Part shown: positions 12,131 to 24,115 of the stretch, in pieces
How positions within the stretch are numbered: position 1 is the first letter of the stretch
Layout: each line of letters begins with the position of its first letter
From: Aphrophora alni
Lineage: Eukaryota > Arthropoda > Insecta > Hemiptera > Aphrophoridae
DNA length: 64,000 nucleotides
Reading direction: 5' to 3'
NCBI GenBank assembly: GCA_963513935.1
Contig: OY740772.1
Location: forward strand, 16,028,098 to 16,092,097
Program-made: the position numbers and the translations under genes
The notes under the pieces: generated by a model
What the model was told of the DNA's origin: nothing
Databases searched by the model: none
What the model saw: the letters and a program-made list of their open reading frames with translations, nothing else

Positions 12131-13169
12131 CTTTCATTAAAGTTTCAAAAGTGATTTTGTTTTGCCAGATCTTTGAGCTGATCTTGGGAAATTTTTTATT
12201 TATTTTGTCCTTATGGCAACTATCCGTAAAATAAAAAACGCCCCAAGAATTGATCAAAATATCTTCACATTTGGTTAAAATCGCTCCGCGCAGCACACGA
12301 TACACGGACATAATTCAAAAAACACTTTTTTGAACTCAAAGGACGTCAAAACTCAATACGCAATAAACAACTATTTTTGATCTATCAAAGTACTCTCTCC
12401 AAACTATATAATGTTTTAATTTTTTATAACCAAATTAAGTTCAGTTCCAATTTAATTTAACTTAAAAATATCCCAAGAACCGATTTAAACAACAGAAAAT
12501 ATACGGAGAGGAAAGTGTTTTAAGCTTATTTTACCCGACCATAACTTTTAGAAAATTAAATACATATCCGCCATTAAAACGCACGAGCAATAAAACTCAA
12601 TCCTTCACGCTTATATTTCATTAAGAAGTAATTAAAATTTATTACATTAACTTTATTGTACCTTTCACTCGTTTAATTGTTCACTTTACTTTCATTTATT
12701 GTTCGTCTAAAGAAAGGAAAAGGAAAGGACAGTTCGACGTTAGAGATTTAATTCCGTTATCATCGAGTTATTTGTTTCGATTTAATTATCATCATTTACA
12801 ATTAAATAATTCATCAAAGTAACAGTCCGTGACGAGGTTTTATCCAAGCGTCCACCTAGCAACTGTTGCCAAAACAAATTCCGTCTGATGTTCAATATTT
12901 ATCTTGTTTACAACTGTCAAAATGGAATTTGTGAAAGTACGAATGAAAACGTTATTTATATATTGTGTTTTAATTAGTTTTTAAATAAATTTATATGTAA
13001 CTTATTTTTAATATATGATGTCATGTACTTAGTTTTGTTTTGTGATTTAATGTCTTTACCGTTGGACTAATGAAGACACAGATAGCAACCAAGTTCGAAT
13101 CTGTGTAGCTTTCATTTTGTTAACGTGAAAAACCTCACGTTGTCTTAAACAAAAGTGTCTAAATAAAAT

Positions 13170-13270
13170 CGAATACTTTAATAGCGACAGAGTCGGGAGT
13201 TGGATCTAACCAAAACTACCCAAGGTGTAGATTCAGCAAGGCTAGCTCGTTATTGCCTTACCCATACAAA
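13170..13270 (-). repeat. Family A fragment
   Basis: agtcgggagttggatctaacc, a shortened aagactac segment, then gtgtagattcagc.aggctagc match the inverse of the family A 5' half. It is a heavily decayed fragment. Confidence 0.4.
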
Positions 13271-13361
13271 AATTAACCAGAATTACAACACGTGCTGCTT
13301 TTTGAGAATAAAAATAGAACCTCGATATTTTAATAAGTGAGGGTATTTCAAAATCGAAGCG

Positions 13362-13940
13362 CTCTCAGGGGCTTACTATAGTACAGGCCTGGCAGTCCCG
13401 AGGTACTTTAGCTGGATCTACACAATTTTCATGTTGTCTTGGGTTAGATTGCTTTCTTTTATCTTACTATAAGGTCTCACTTGACCAACTCTTGTTATCT
13501 TTCGATCCTGACGCTATTACAGTATTCCAAGGCTAAGGGGGTCTTTATTTTTCATTATTTTTATCATTTTCTATGATGATTGAAAGTACGATCCTGGGGT
13601 CCTGAGAGAACCTAGCTGCATTTACATGTTTTTTCATGAAGTCTTGAGCTATTTCTGTTTCAATTTTCTTATCAGGTCTCTGTCGATAAGCTGTTGTTTT
13701 CCGACCCTGGTACTATTCTAAGGTTTTGGGACTTTATTTTATATTATTTTCTTAAGAAAAGTCTGGCAGTCTTTTGGGAACCTAGCTGTACCTACAAGTT
13801 AAAAAAAAAAAATTTCACGAAGTCTTAAGCGATCTCTCTTTTACTTTTACTATCAGGTCTCTTGGCAAGCTGTTTTATATTACTTTCTTCCTTTTTTATA
13901 AGGCGATGATGACCGAAGGGTTTTTCGTCTTTAAACAACA
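13362..13940 (+). repeat. Family A, three tandem partial copies
   Basis: Three successive family A units start near 13385, 13590 and 13770 (each with ..cctagctg.a..tacaa.., then a tcttg.g.ta..t block and tatcaggtctc). The last ends in the complete tail ataaggcgatgatgaccga..tttttcgtctttaaacaac. The units have diverged by many substitutions, so the amplification is old. A family A fragment in the opposite orientation lies just upstream (13170-13270). Confidence 0.65.
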
Positions 13941-14289
13941 ATCAAAAAAATCAAAACATTAAGGTGGGCGTGGTCTAGTGGTTTAAATATAGATGTATTC
14001 ATCTATTAATGCTTCGTAAAAGGTTTTTTTTTTTTAGTTCCAAATATATTCCTTAGATTTATTTTACTTTTGGCAGAAATGATTGAAAGTGAATAGTTTT
14101 GTTTGCTCCTAGAAGGGAGATTTTTAAATAGAAGGATGTTTAATTTACCCCTTAAAATTAGAGTCCCCAAAGTCGAGACTCAGTTAAATCTTTTTCTCGC
14201 TCAAAAACAGTATTCATCCCAATTCAACGAAATCCATTTACCAGTTTTAAAAATGAAATTTACATTCATACATGAATTGTCGTATATTA

Positions 14290-14680
14290 GCGTTATTTTT
14301 TTTCACTTGTACCTAGTATAGAGAAAGTTATGCGATGGCATAAAAAAAGTCGAGTTGTCGGCGGATATATCTGTGTCCTCTGTTGGTTTGTTTGGCGTCT
14401 GTCACCTCTACAGTGCGCTACAGGTTTAACGGGTCGACCGATTTTTAAAAAATTTGCTATATGAGGGTAGAATGGTAATATTGGGATTTCCCCCATTATT
14501 TCGATTAAACTAAATTCAGAACCAGCAGCCAACACTAAAACTCAAAATTACGATTTTCTCAAAATGGGATCGAACGATTTTGATAATTTTTTTTTTCAGT
14601 TTTTTTTTCTCGAAGTACCCAAAAATGTATTGGTCGTCATCTCTCTAAATACACAGGTGTCTAAGAAATCGGTATAACAA
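14290..14680 (+). repeat. Family E interspersed repeat
   Basis: tagtatagagaaagttatgc then gatggc..aaaaa, cagtgcgctacaggtttaac, gaccgatttttaa, and aattacgattttctcaaaat then gggatcgaacgattttgat. Confidence 0.5.
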
Positions 14681-14773
14681 AATCAAACCTTAACTTGCCG
14701 TCATTTAAAAGTTATTTTAATCAATTACTATATATATATGCCATGAGTGAAGCTAGTTTCGGCACTAAATATA

Positions 14774-15347
14774 CAGGGTATTTCAGAATTCTTGTCGGAT
14801 ATTTTATGGGAGTGTTCCTGGGGTTGAAGTAAACACAGAACGAGCATTCATGTGTTTGAAACAAGCTTCGTTGACTGTCTGACATTTTGTATTTTGAATA
14901 AAAAAAACCTTATGTTTTTTGCTATAAAATAGATAAAAAGTCTAAATTTGGTGTACGTATTTTATATGTGACTGTTTATTTATTTTCAAAAACCCACGAT
15001 ATTGTTTTATAATTTCATAATGACGGTCGTTTAAAATGTGTAATGTTGAATATCTCGAAAATCGTTAACTTTATAAAAACTTTACAAGAGACAAAAAATT
15101 TCCATTTTAAATGACAAATAAAATGTTTTTTAAAAATATTTTTCTATAGCTCGAAAGATAATCGAGTTATAGTCAAAAAACTGACGACTCAATTTCTTTT
15201 TAACTGTCTATAATACCCAAAATCAGTCTAAAACCAAAATATTAATAATTAATTACAATAATATCGTGTTTTTTTTGTACAAAACACAAAATACCGCTAA
15301 AGCAATCACAGGAACAATATATCAGACAGTATTTCTGACACACTCTT
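14774..15347. mobile_element. Family C-related MITE with TA duplication, 574 bp
   Basis: The left end CAGGGTATTTCAGAATTC is mirrored by the inverse of gacacactctt at the right. The two ends align for about 45 nt with mismatches and share an inner TTCCTG.G..TTG motif. TA flanks both sides (14772-14773, 15348-15349). The interior shares acaagagacaaaaaatt, gataatcgagttat and gtcaaaaaactg motifs with other family C copies. Its right edge is only 14 nt from the ATG of the candidate small gene. Confidence 0.65.
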
Positions 15348-15361
15348 TATAAATTCTTACA

Positions 15362-15936
15362 ATGACGGAGTCCATGGTGACCGACGACGATGGGTATGTG
15401 CAATGATTTTACCTTTTGATTCCCACCGTTATCCTTCTGATAGAGAACGGTCGACTTCCTGCGAGATTGCCAATGGTTTAATCAACATCCTGAACGGTAC
15501 GGGCTTAACGGATCGACGGCCGTTATCAGTGTTGTAGGGTACGACAGGTCAATGACCCGTAGGATCGTGTGCATCGAAGCGACTGTCCAACTGTCGCTCC
15601 TTGCACAACTCTGCCCACAAAACCAGATTATATAAACCCAAATATCGGTCGATTTGTCTTTCAACATATTCTTCAATTAATCGAATTTTCCACTTTACGT
15701 AATTTTATTTTCAAGTCACGCTAAATTAATTGTAATTAGAATTGTTTTTTTATTGTTGTTTTACGCTGTAGTGCATTTAATGCAGCCGGGACAAATGGGA
15801 CAACGTTGGCGATCGAACTTATCAACTCAAGATTCATGAGACCGTGTTTATCAAGACTGACGTTATACCTATTGTGACCTACGCCGGAGAGAGAAGAACG
15901 TACATTATTGATGGATTCGTAGTGTTAAAGGATTAA
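15362..15936 (+). CDS. Candidate two-exon small gene in a GC-rich island; product not recognised
   Basis: Exon 1 (15362-15393) opens MTESMVTDDDG and ends at a possible donor, GG then gtatgt. Exon 2 (15786-15936) follows an acceptor ending tgcag and reads GRDKWDNVGDRTYQLK..., ending ...GFVVLKD and TAA at 15934. The phases fit (GG + C), giving 60 residues. AATAAA lies at 15986-15991, 50 nt after the stop. Exon 2 reads like real protein: beta-rich, no low complexity, mixed codons, and a GC content well above the flanks. Caution: the acceptor has a weak pyrimidine tract, and using the upstream gctgtag instead gives another open frame. The putative intron itself is GC-rich and holds a 63-codon open frame (15444-15635). 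The island could instead be a decayed copy of an unknown gene or a viral or transposon remnant. No family is recognised. Confidence 0.3.
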
Positions 15937-15985
15937 AAACTATCCAAAAACAATCTTTCTACCAACCATCTCCAAAACCAAACAA

Positions 15986-15991
15986 AATAAA
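15986..15991 (+). terminator. Poly(A) signal AATAAA after the candidate small gene
   Basis: An exact AATAAA hexamer lies 50 nt past the stop at 15936. In such AT-rich DNA the hexamer is common, so it is only supportive. Confidence 0.25.
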
Positions 15992-16049
15992 CCAAAACAG
16001 ATCCTCAACAATAATGTAATTACGTTAGTTGTCAATACAAAATGAAAAC

Positions 16050-16290
16050 AATGGACGCCGATTTTGAAAACAAAATTTTACTATCTAAACTTATTTCGCT
16101 TCTGTCATAAACAAGTTTTTAACATAAGTCGTATTTGATTAAAATTAAGCTTTTAAAGAAGACAGTGTTTTGGAAATTATTCCTGACCCGTAATATTTGT
16201 TTACTCGTGTACACTCGTGTTTGAACGAAATCGGTAGTACTGAGTTTGAGAAATTAAGTTGTTTATAGCGTCAGCAATTTTTGTTTTAAT
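16050..16290 (+). repeat. Family F copy
   Basis: gtatttgattaaaattaagc, ttattcctgacccgtaatat, gtttgaacgaaatcggtagt and gagaaattaag. It lies just downstream of the candidate small gene. Confidence 0.5.
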
Positions 16291-16429
16291 TAGAGGCTAG
16301 GTAAAAAAAAACCTCCATCGATCGGATTTTTCGGAAGCGTTAGGGGAACACCATAGGCGAACGTAGACCCATTCTGAGTCTTGTTTCATTTTTGCATTTC
16401 CTATTTTTTTTTTAATATGGTTGTCGCCA

Positions 16430-17060
16430 AAACTATTTAAAAAACCTCGCATAAGTACTCTTGTGGCCGTGGGTTAGGTAACATGGTCGTGTTTTTATAA
16501 TTAAATATATAAAAATTAATCATCAGATCTTAAGATTTCCAATGAGACCATCCTCATGTAGGTTGAATGGGCGTGGAGTTCTTTAACGCACAAAGATAGG
16601 TTAGGCTTAGCATAGACCAATGTGGAAAAAATTGGAAAGTTTTAAAACTTGATTTTATGATTTTACATAAAATTAAGTTACCAATATAACAATGTGTAAT
16701 TAAAACAACTGATTAACCCCAATATATCAAATGTATTAATAGTGACTAATGTCGAAAGTGTGTTAACATTTTTTTAAAATATAAAATTGAAATTTCATAA
16801 TGTTTTACATATATAGGTGAAATGTTCTTTTATTTAAAACAAACCTCATGAAAATCGGCTCAGTAGAACTCCACAAATGAGCACTAATAGGGTTATCGCT
16901 GAAAGCCATTTAAAATTCCCTCCATTTAAAAAAAGTGCCCTTGTGATTGTGGGTTAGGCCACACGGTCACTTTCTATTAATCCTTAGATCCTAAGCTCTC
17001 CAATGAGACCATCACCATCTCTGTAGATTGAGTGGGCGCGGATGAGTTCTAAACATGTTT
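16430..17060 (+). repeat. Two direct copies of a short unit, about 480 bp apart
   Basis: gtggccgtgggttaggtaac ... ccaatgagaccatcctcatg ... gaatgggcgtgga (16461-16580) and gtgattgtgggttaggccac ... ccaatgagaccatcaccatc ... gagtgggcgcgga (16938-17042) are the same unit, with substitutions. Confidence 0.6.
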
Positions 17061-17649
17061 AGGCTTTGCTGAATTATACATAAGACAACTCACAATCCAA
17101 CAGTTTTGGAGAGATGGCAACCAATAAGTTTTTTGAAACTACATTTTAGGAAAATTTGATCAAAATCGTTGTAACCGATTTAAAAAAAAAAATTGTGTTT
17201 TTTTTCTGATGGTAGCTGCGCCCTTAAACAAACGTAATTGAAAGCACTATTTCAAAAAATATGTTTTAAGTTAATTTAGGTCCTATTTATTATGTAAATC
17301 TTCAAAAAGACGATTCTGTTAGTTTAGCCCTACTTCACTATTGGAAGTAATACTCAGTGCTCTACATTCACGCAGTTGTGGCCGTAGCTTATCTTAATGA
17401 TTAAGGGATTTCCACGGGGAAAAAAGCTATCGTACGGAAGCCTTCGAACCAATATCATAAATTAGGCCTCCACAATATCCTGTTAAGATACAACCATTTT
17501 CCTCGTAATTCGCCAGCTGCTACCGCTTGACCGAATTCAATGACTTAAAAAAGCCTCTATCCACAAACGTATTTCACTACGATTTAGTTTTTTCAACATT
17601 ATTAATTTTAGTGCTATAAAAATCATCTTCATTGTTGATTTGCTAATTA

Positions 17650-17718
17650 GGTTAACCTAACCTAACCTAATCTAACCTAACGTAACCTAATCTAACGTAA
17701 CGTAACCTAACCTAACCT
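17650..17718 (-). repeat. Interstitial telomere-like repeat, CCTAA with CGTAA/TCTAA variants
   Basis: About 14 pentamers of cctaa, with tctaa and cgtaa variants, form a run ending ccttc. On the minus strand this is TTAGG, the ancestral insect telomere repeat. Confidence 0.8.
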
Positions 17719-18943
17719 TCACCCACTTGATTAATCGAATGAACATCTATAATTTCATATTTTCTTTTTAACTTTCAAAATATCGTAATAATAAAATTTA
17801 AATTGTTCAGATTTTATATTTGACTTATATTATAATAGTCTATAAATGACCGATTATAACAAAAACATTACCCGATTGCAAAGCAAGTCTTAGCTTTTCA
17901 TAGGGTGTTAAGCTACGGGAGATTTTATTTTTTAGGTTAGGACGAAGCGTATAAACGCAGTAGTTAGCTGGCACTGCGCAGAAATTCTACACATTAAAGT
18001 TGAGCAATAATATAAACATAACCTTGATCTGAACTTGATAGTAATAAAATCAGCTGTTTAAATAATAACATTTAATTAAACTTTGTTAATGATTCTACAG
18101 TTCTTGAGATATTAATTACCAGAAGTTTCTCTACATATCGGATTTGTTACAATATTGTTTAAAAGTTGTCAAGGCCTATTTGAAAGTTGACAATCGATTA
18201 TTTTTACAACGCATTAACGTTGTGTGAACGAGGGAACGTTTGTACAACTTATATACAAACTATTAAACTCACCGTCCAATAGTCCTGTTTAGCGTGTTTT
18301 TCACGACAGGTCTTCCAGCTGTTTAGCATTTTTATAGCCTAGTAATCAAAGCTTTTAGGCTCGAGTTATTTTCTCACTTTGTAGATTTAGTTTTAGTTTC
18401 CAACAAGGTTTAATCTAGTTCTTGGTTTAACACCTGATAATGAAAGTTGATTTATATTCCCGAAACGTCGGTATTAGTTTGTATATACAGAAATGATGGC
18501 AAATGTCGCATTAAACCATATTAATACCACGAACAATCTATCATCAGTCAGCTGATCACAACGGCTTAAGTATAAATAGTTGTATTTCCTTCAAAATACA
18601 AGATTTCTAACACATGAAGAGTAGCGTATTTTTCTTTCCCCTCCCTCTTTATTTTTCAAAATCTGAAATAAAAATGAACATTTAGTATATAAAATACGTA
18701 AAAAATTGTCTCATTTTTTACAGTTTGTAAAAATTTACTTTTAAAATTTATTTTAGGCTACATATAAATCGAGTGCAACCAGCAATATCTGTACCATAAT
18801 TCACGTTTAAAAATATATTCAATAAGAGGTTACAACTTAATTTTGATACGAACAATTTTGGAATTTTAAATTGAATAATGTTCAAGTTTAAAATTCGTCG
18901 CCTTGGAAGGGTGAGATAGAACACGACTCTGGATAAAGAAATG

Positions 18944-18985
18944 CTATCTACGATAGGAAGTAATAAGTACTTCCGTTTTAGATAG
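18944..18985 (+). repeat. 42-nt imperfect hairpin
   Basis: ctatcta pairs with tagatag, and aggaagta with agtacttcc inside it, around a short loop. It is too short for a standard animal pre-miRNA. Confidence 0.4.
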
Positions 18986-19679
18986 GATGTACGGTAAGCT
19001 AATGAGGAGGAGATCCTCCCCTAGTCGAGCTTACAACCCTTCTTTAGTCTTCTTTTACCCTTGTCTTGAAGGTTACATGTCAAATATAACATTCCTTCTA
19101 TTTTGTATTTAATTTTGCAACTAATTAAAAAAATTATAAGTGGCTCCTTTCCTACCAAATTTGTCATGTGGGGGTGGGTAATGTTTAATGGATTTAATGG
19201 AGTTTCTAAAACTAATATTAGATAAGGTTTTCAGAACATTAATATAGATAAGATGAAAGAGAGGGCTCTAACTGAAGACTAGATAAGGAAAGGTGTTTCA
19301 GTAAAACAACTTTAACTGCAGCAAGTCATCAAAAACCCAATTACATAATGCCGGATCTGAATTTCAGTTTATCGATTACTGAATAGCTATTTTCAATTAT
19401 TGAAATCAGCTGACAAATTAAATGATTTAAATACAGAGCGTTAAAATGGTCTCAAATTACTCTTGTTGAAAGGATAAATGGGAACTTCCGCAGTATAATT
19501 AGAGTTAGCTAATAATCTAGTTTTACTGGCAACCTAAAATATCCAGACTTTGAATATTTCAACACTCGCCTACGTTTTAGACTGAAGTGTGAACAACTTT
19601 ACATTGGTGTCGAAACTAATGAAAACATTGCACTTTAGAAGATTTCAACGGGGGGGGGAGGTATTTATTTAAATAAATG

Positions 19680-20240
19680 AAATAATGCACAAACTTTCTT
19701 ACATACCCGTATATACCAACAAGTACCAAAGTTTAAAAGGAATGGTGTCTTTAGAGGATATTTAAAAATGCCAATTTTCTAAAAAACAACTTCGATGATT
19801 TTGATGAAATATAGATTCAAAGGGATCTATGACTTCCTTTGGTCTTCCATTTCTTCAAAGTCTCAGTTTAACTGGATTTTAGTTTCTCACAACTAGTATA
19901 GAGAAAGTTATGTGATGGACCAAAATATTCTTTATAAGGATATGTATCCAATGAGTCAAAAAGTGGTATTTAGAATGTTGTCTGTCTACCTGACGGTTGT
20001 TCTATATAAAGTGATCTACAGGAAAACACGTAGACCGATTTTAATGAAATAGATGGGTATTTTAAAAGTTTTTTCTTCTTTTTTTATATTGCTCAAAATT
20101 TGTAGCTGCAATAAGAAAAACACACAATTACTATTTTCTCAAAATCTACTCAAACAGTATTGATTAAATTTTGCTGAAGTTTCCAATGTCTTGCAACATT
20201 GATTTTGTGATTTTTTTAAAGGCAAAAAAGACATCGCCTT
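19680..20240 (+). repeat. Family E, longest copy
   Basis: It starts gcacaaactttcttacatac, then has two gattttgatgaaat-type blocks (19797, 20035) flanking tagtatagagaaagttatgt then gatggacc. It suggests the full unit is about 550 bp with internally repeated halves. Confidence 0.55.
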
Positions 20241-20334
20241 AAAAAAAACAATGGATAAATATTTCTTAACACAAAACCAACCAAATAACAATAACGTGAA
20301 TATACTTAACCGACGAGTATTAGGGATCTGCTCT

Positions 20335-20450
20335 CCTGCCCGTCAAAATAGTTGGTCAAAAAACTTGATAGGAGAGGGATCTAACCCAAGACTAAATGAA
20401 GGAACGCGTAAATTCAGCTAGGTACTTCGGGATTGCTCCAACCGTACACA
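20335..20450 (-). repeat. Family A fragment
   Basis: agttggtcaa..., ataggagagggatctaaccc, then aattcagctaggtac.tcgggattg are the inverse of the family A 5' half. A smaller shard (gatgaaagagagggctctaac) lies at 19250-19290. Confidence 0.55.
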
Positions 20451-22059
20451 CATACACAGATTGCCCTTCTCCTTGGTTTGGGTCGAAGGTTAGAAATTAC
20501 AGATTATATTGTTGCTATCCAACGACTTCTGGTACCATTGCATGACGCAATGGTATGCTCCGAGCGCATTCTGAACGTAAACCCACAAAAGTACAACTGT
20601 TCAACCCACATGTTGAGTTTTAAATTATCGCATGTTATGGTACTTCTTCTTAGAAGTTGAATACTAAAAGTGAGCTCCTGATGGCGGTAGAAAAAACAAC
20701 AACTGTGGGTGCAGTCTTAAATATTCGACATTTATAACTTAAACTATTTTAATAACTGAACGTAAAAGAAAATTATTCAAGAGCAGTTTGAAAAAAACTT
20801 AGGGTACTCGACGGCGGAATTGTTCGTGCCCCATTTTGTACGATAACAGTCAAAATGGCGACGAATATATTTTGGATCTTTGAAAACAACATTTTAACAA
20901 AATTTGATTATAATCGTTCTCCCTGATTTTGAGAATTATTACCAAATAAATTAAATCGCTTTGAACTTTGATCAAATAATTCCACATAGCATATTTAGTA
21001 CAAGGTTTTCTCATTTGAGCTGAAGAATACGGCATAGATAACCAACAGCTAAATAAACAGACACTATTTCCAAAACTAATTTCAACTTTGTTTAGACGCC
21101 TATTGATAAAGTAAAATATTTTATATGAATACATAAGTTTATATTTGTAGCAATTAAGTCTATTTTGAAATACAATGGAACTAAAAGGAACCCTTGATTT
21201 GAAGAATGAGGTATGTCCGAGGGCGTAGACATTATGCAAGACCTTCTTTATACACAAGTAGATCGAACAAACTAAAATAAACTTGGCAACATCGCTTAGA
21301 AGGCTTGCCATGTTGTGTACCGATCTGATTAGCCTACAGATTTTAATCGGTTTAAAGAAAATAGGTCTGTTTAGGTTATGAAACTTGGAGGTTTAGTGAT
21401 TTAAAAAAAAAATCTTACAAAAATTTAAAATTAAATTTAAAACTGACATCAAAAGAACATAACCTGTTAGATTACCTACGTTTTGTTAGGTGAAAATGTT
21501 AGTAACTAAAAATGGCGGCCATAATGTTTGTTTATTATGTCCTAATTTTTATACAACTCAGAATTCATTTTTTCCCGGATTTTTTTTTTTTTTCATTTCT
21601 TTAGAATCGAAATATGAAAAATTAAAACTTTTCTAGTTACGAGCAACCAATTGTAATTTAACAATGCTAATCCTAAAAAGTTAAGTACTTAGTTCAACCA
21701 TCAGTGATTCTAACTATTCTTCCAACACCACTGGAGACATTTTCGTACAACCAGTGCATTTTACACCAGCTCAAAGGGTTACTTCTCTTGAATCTTTTAA
21801 GTTCCGATTGACAAGTAATTGCAGTGTTTTTGTAGTCGTTCTAGATCTAAACTCGATTTTCTGACTTTGTTGACGTAAATCAGCCAAAATTTCATAATAA
21901 AAAAATGGACAAAATAGTAATTCTCCTAAATAATTAATATTATTTTTTTAACAAATTATTGATGACTCGCAAATCACTAATAAGTTCTTTTATTTTTCTC
22001 TTTGTAAACCAAGTTTGCTCACGTAGTAATTCTAGCTTCCACACTGTAACCGCTTTCAA

Positions 22060-22345
22060 AGGATACAATTTTGTGAAGCTTCGTCGAATTAGTGTTTGAA
22101 TGATCGAATTCACTTAATCGAAAACGGGATGAATAGACCCACAAGGGGTCTTATGTGGGTCTTATGTACACGTTATTTTATTTTCATTGCTGTAAAGTAG
22201 CCTAAGTGAACTGACAGATCATCACAAACTTTATTTGCATACCGCAACGCCATATAAAAATCTCCCGTCAAATTTGTGAACCTCTTGTAGTGATTGAGTG
22301 ATGAATTCACTTAAGCGAATAAGGGATCAATACACCGACATTGAG
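22060..22345 (+). repeat. Two related copies of a short unit
   Basis: gaatgatcgaattcacttaa then tcgaaaacgggatgaataga near 22100 and gagtgatgaattcacttaag then cgaataagggatcaatacac near 22295 are diverged copies about 200 bp apart. Confidence 0.45.
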
Positions 22346-23304
22346 GGAGGGGGGAGTGCAAAGTAAGTTCTTATTTTAAAAAAATCAACAATATGGCAAC
22401 TTTTATCAAATAGTTTAATATAAAGACACAGCTGATCGCCTCTCACTAAAGAGTAAATTATAGGTTACATTCCAAGAATTAATTACCTAAATACTGTAGA
22501 ACTACGTGTACACCACAACCTTGACCTTCGTGTAATTATGTTACATATATGTTCTTTCTCATTGTTTCCAAGAATTAAATCTTAGGTACATTATTTATAG
22601 AACTACGAAGTTTCCGCCTGAAGCGATGTAGTTTTCTCTTTAAAGGTTTAATTATTTCTTAGAAACTCAAAAGGTGTAATTTTATTTTGTAATCTTGGAC
22701 ATTCTTCCTCCAACCTTGACTTAATACATAATAATTTATTTATTAAACCAGTTCATGTACAGTGTAAATTAACTGTTTTAATCGCCAATCAACTGGTTGC
22801 GATTATTTATCCGAAAAATCGAATTTGTAAAAAAAATTGCGAAAACTTTTTCACTCACTCATTCTCCAAACGAAATATAAAAACAAAAATCTAAACTACG
22901 TACTTTCGGTAGTTGTTAAACAAAACGTGATAATGAACCATGGAGGACGTCTCTGAACAAATATTTATAAAGGGTGTAAGAAAAAGGTGGACTGGCTATT
23001 CATTTACGTATTATATACATCAAAACCAATAAAAAATGTCAATAACATATAGTCGAAATCCCTTTCATTTTCCGTCTATCCGCCATTTTGTTTTTTTCAA
23101 AAAAACATTATAACTGTAGAAATAGTATAGATATTGAGTTGAAATTTAGTATAAGTGTTTTTGTATGTTACGTTTTACAAGTGTACCAAACACCAAGATT
23201 TTATTTTAATAATTTTCAAAATGGCGGTCATTTATAATCTTTAACGAAAGATATCTTAAAAACCATTAATTTTATAAAACACTTACAAGAGAAAAAAAAT
23301 CCTT

Positions 23305-24115
23305 GTCTACAGTTAGTTGTTGACAAAGTGGCATTTTGTTCATTTAAATTAGTTTGCAAAACAGCTGATTTCTCAACAGTTTCACTTTGCCCACTACTTT
23401 GCACACTACTTTGCTCACTCCGAATGGCAACCGAACAAAACGAAATTGAGGTTAAGTTTATTGGAATTGATTTATAATATACAGGAAATGTCCAGTATGT
23501 AGGTTAGATTGATTCTTACATGTAAAATAACATAAATAAATAACAAAACAACGTTTTAAAGTTGAAAAAGGAAGTAATTAGTAATTATTCATGAAGATGA
23601 TTGACAGTGTATGTACACGGAGAGTATTTTTCGTTTGCCGAGTTTTGAAGTTGGCAATCCCGTTTCCTCAACAATACACCTAAGTTATTTGTAATATTCA
23701 TAAATAACCCCAGTTTTGACGTGAGAACTTCTACTCAGTGTTGATGTGTTGTTTAGCACTACTGCTATATTTTATGTAGTTAGTTTTAAAATATGGACAG
23801 TTCAGAGGATGAAAACCTGTCAAATACCCCGCCTAAATTAGCGGAAAAAGCTAACAACTATGTACTAAATCTCCTTCCTGTCAAATCAAGGAAAAAGTAC
23901 GACCGCCAGTATGAACTGTTTTTGTTACTTCCTAAGTTTTGTTACTGCTGAAGTATGTTTTTATTTGTCACAAAATAACAACTGTAGACAAAGTATAATG
24001 TGCAATTCGTGAGCAAAGTGTCTTTTTTAAACTCGATAAAATTTTTCTCTCGTTTAACATTTTACTCTCGTTTAAAAAAGTGCCACTTTGCTCACTAGTT
24101 GCACAAATAACTATT
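23305..24115 (+). mobile_element. About 0.8-kb insertion carrying the recombinase-like fragment
   Basis: The family C element that starts at 22970 is interrupted after its ...acttacaagag motif and resumes near 24120 (tctgtaggttaaaggataacc). Other C copies (35750-35860, 36170-36290, 15080-15190) run straight through this point. The inserted DNA has short related motifs at both ends: ttgtctacagt on the left, and its inverse actgtagacaa near 23985. Several copies of an actttgcycac motif occur at 23385-23430, with the inverse gagcaaagtg at 24012 and a forward copy near 24090. Exact termini and target duplication cannot be fixed by eye. Confidence 0.45.
23793..23951 (+). CDS. N-terminal fragment of a tyrosine-recombinase-like (Crypton/Ngaro-type) protein, 52 codons
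   Basis: ATG 23793 begins MDSSEDENLSNTPPKLAEKA and continues with NNYVLNLLPVKSRKKYDRQY then ELF before running into non-matching residues and TGA 23949. The pattern acidic leader, LLPxKSRKxYDxxYxxF is the SAM-like core-binding N-domain seen in arthropod proteins with a C-terminal tyrosine recombinase (phage integrase fold) domain; this is recalled from family knowledge, not searched. Only the first exon-sized piece is present and no catalytic R...HxxR...Y region follows. It sits in an about 0.8-kb insertion that splits a family C element. It is probably a truncated element or a captured first exon. Confidence 0.5.
   Translation: MDSSEDENLSNTPPKLAEKANNYVLNLLPVKSRKKYDRQYELFLLLPKFCYC

Noticed and set aside
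13075..13115. tRNA-like box B (gttcgaatc)
   Set aside because: The neighbouring bases do not form a T-arm or acceptor stem, and no box A lies at the right distance.
13963..13990. tRNA box A-like ggtctagtggttt (possible SINE head)
   Set aside because: No box B or tRNA fold follows, so a tRNA or SINE call is not supported.
20850..21311. 153-codon reverse ORF
   Set aside because: It overlaps sequence resembling family F, has AT-driven composition and no recognisable domain.
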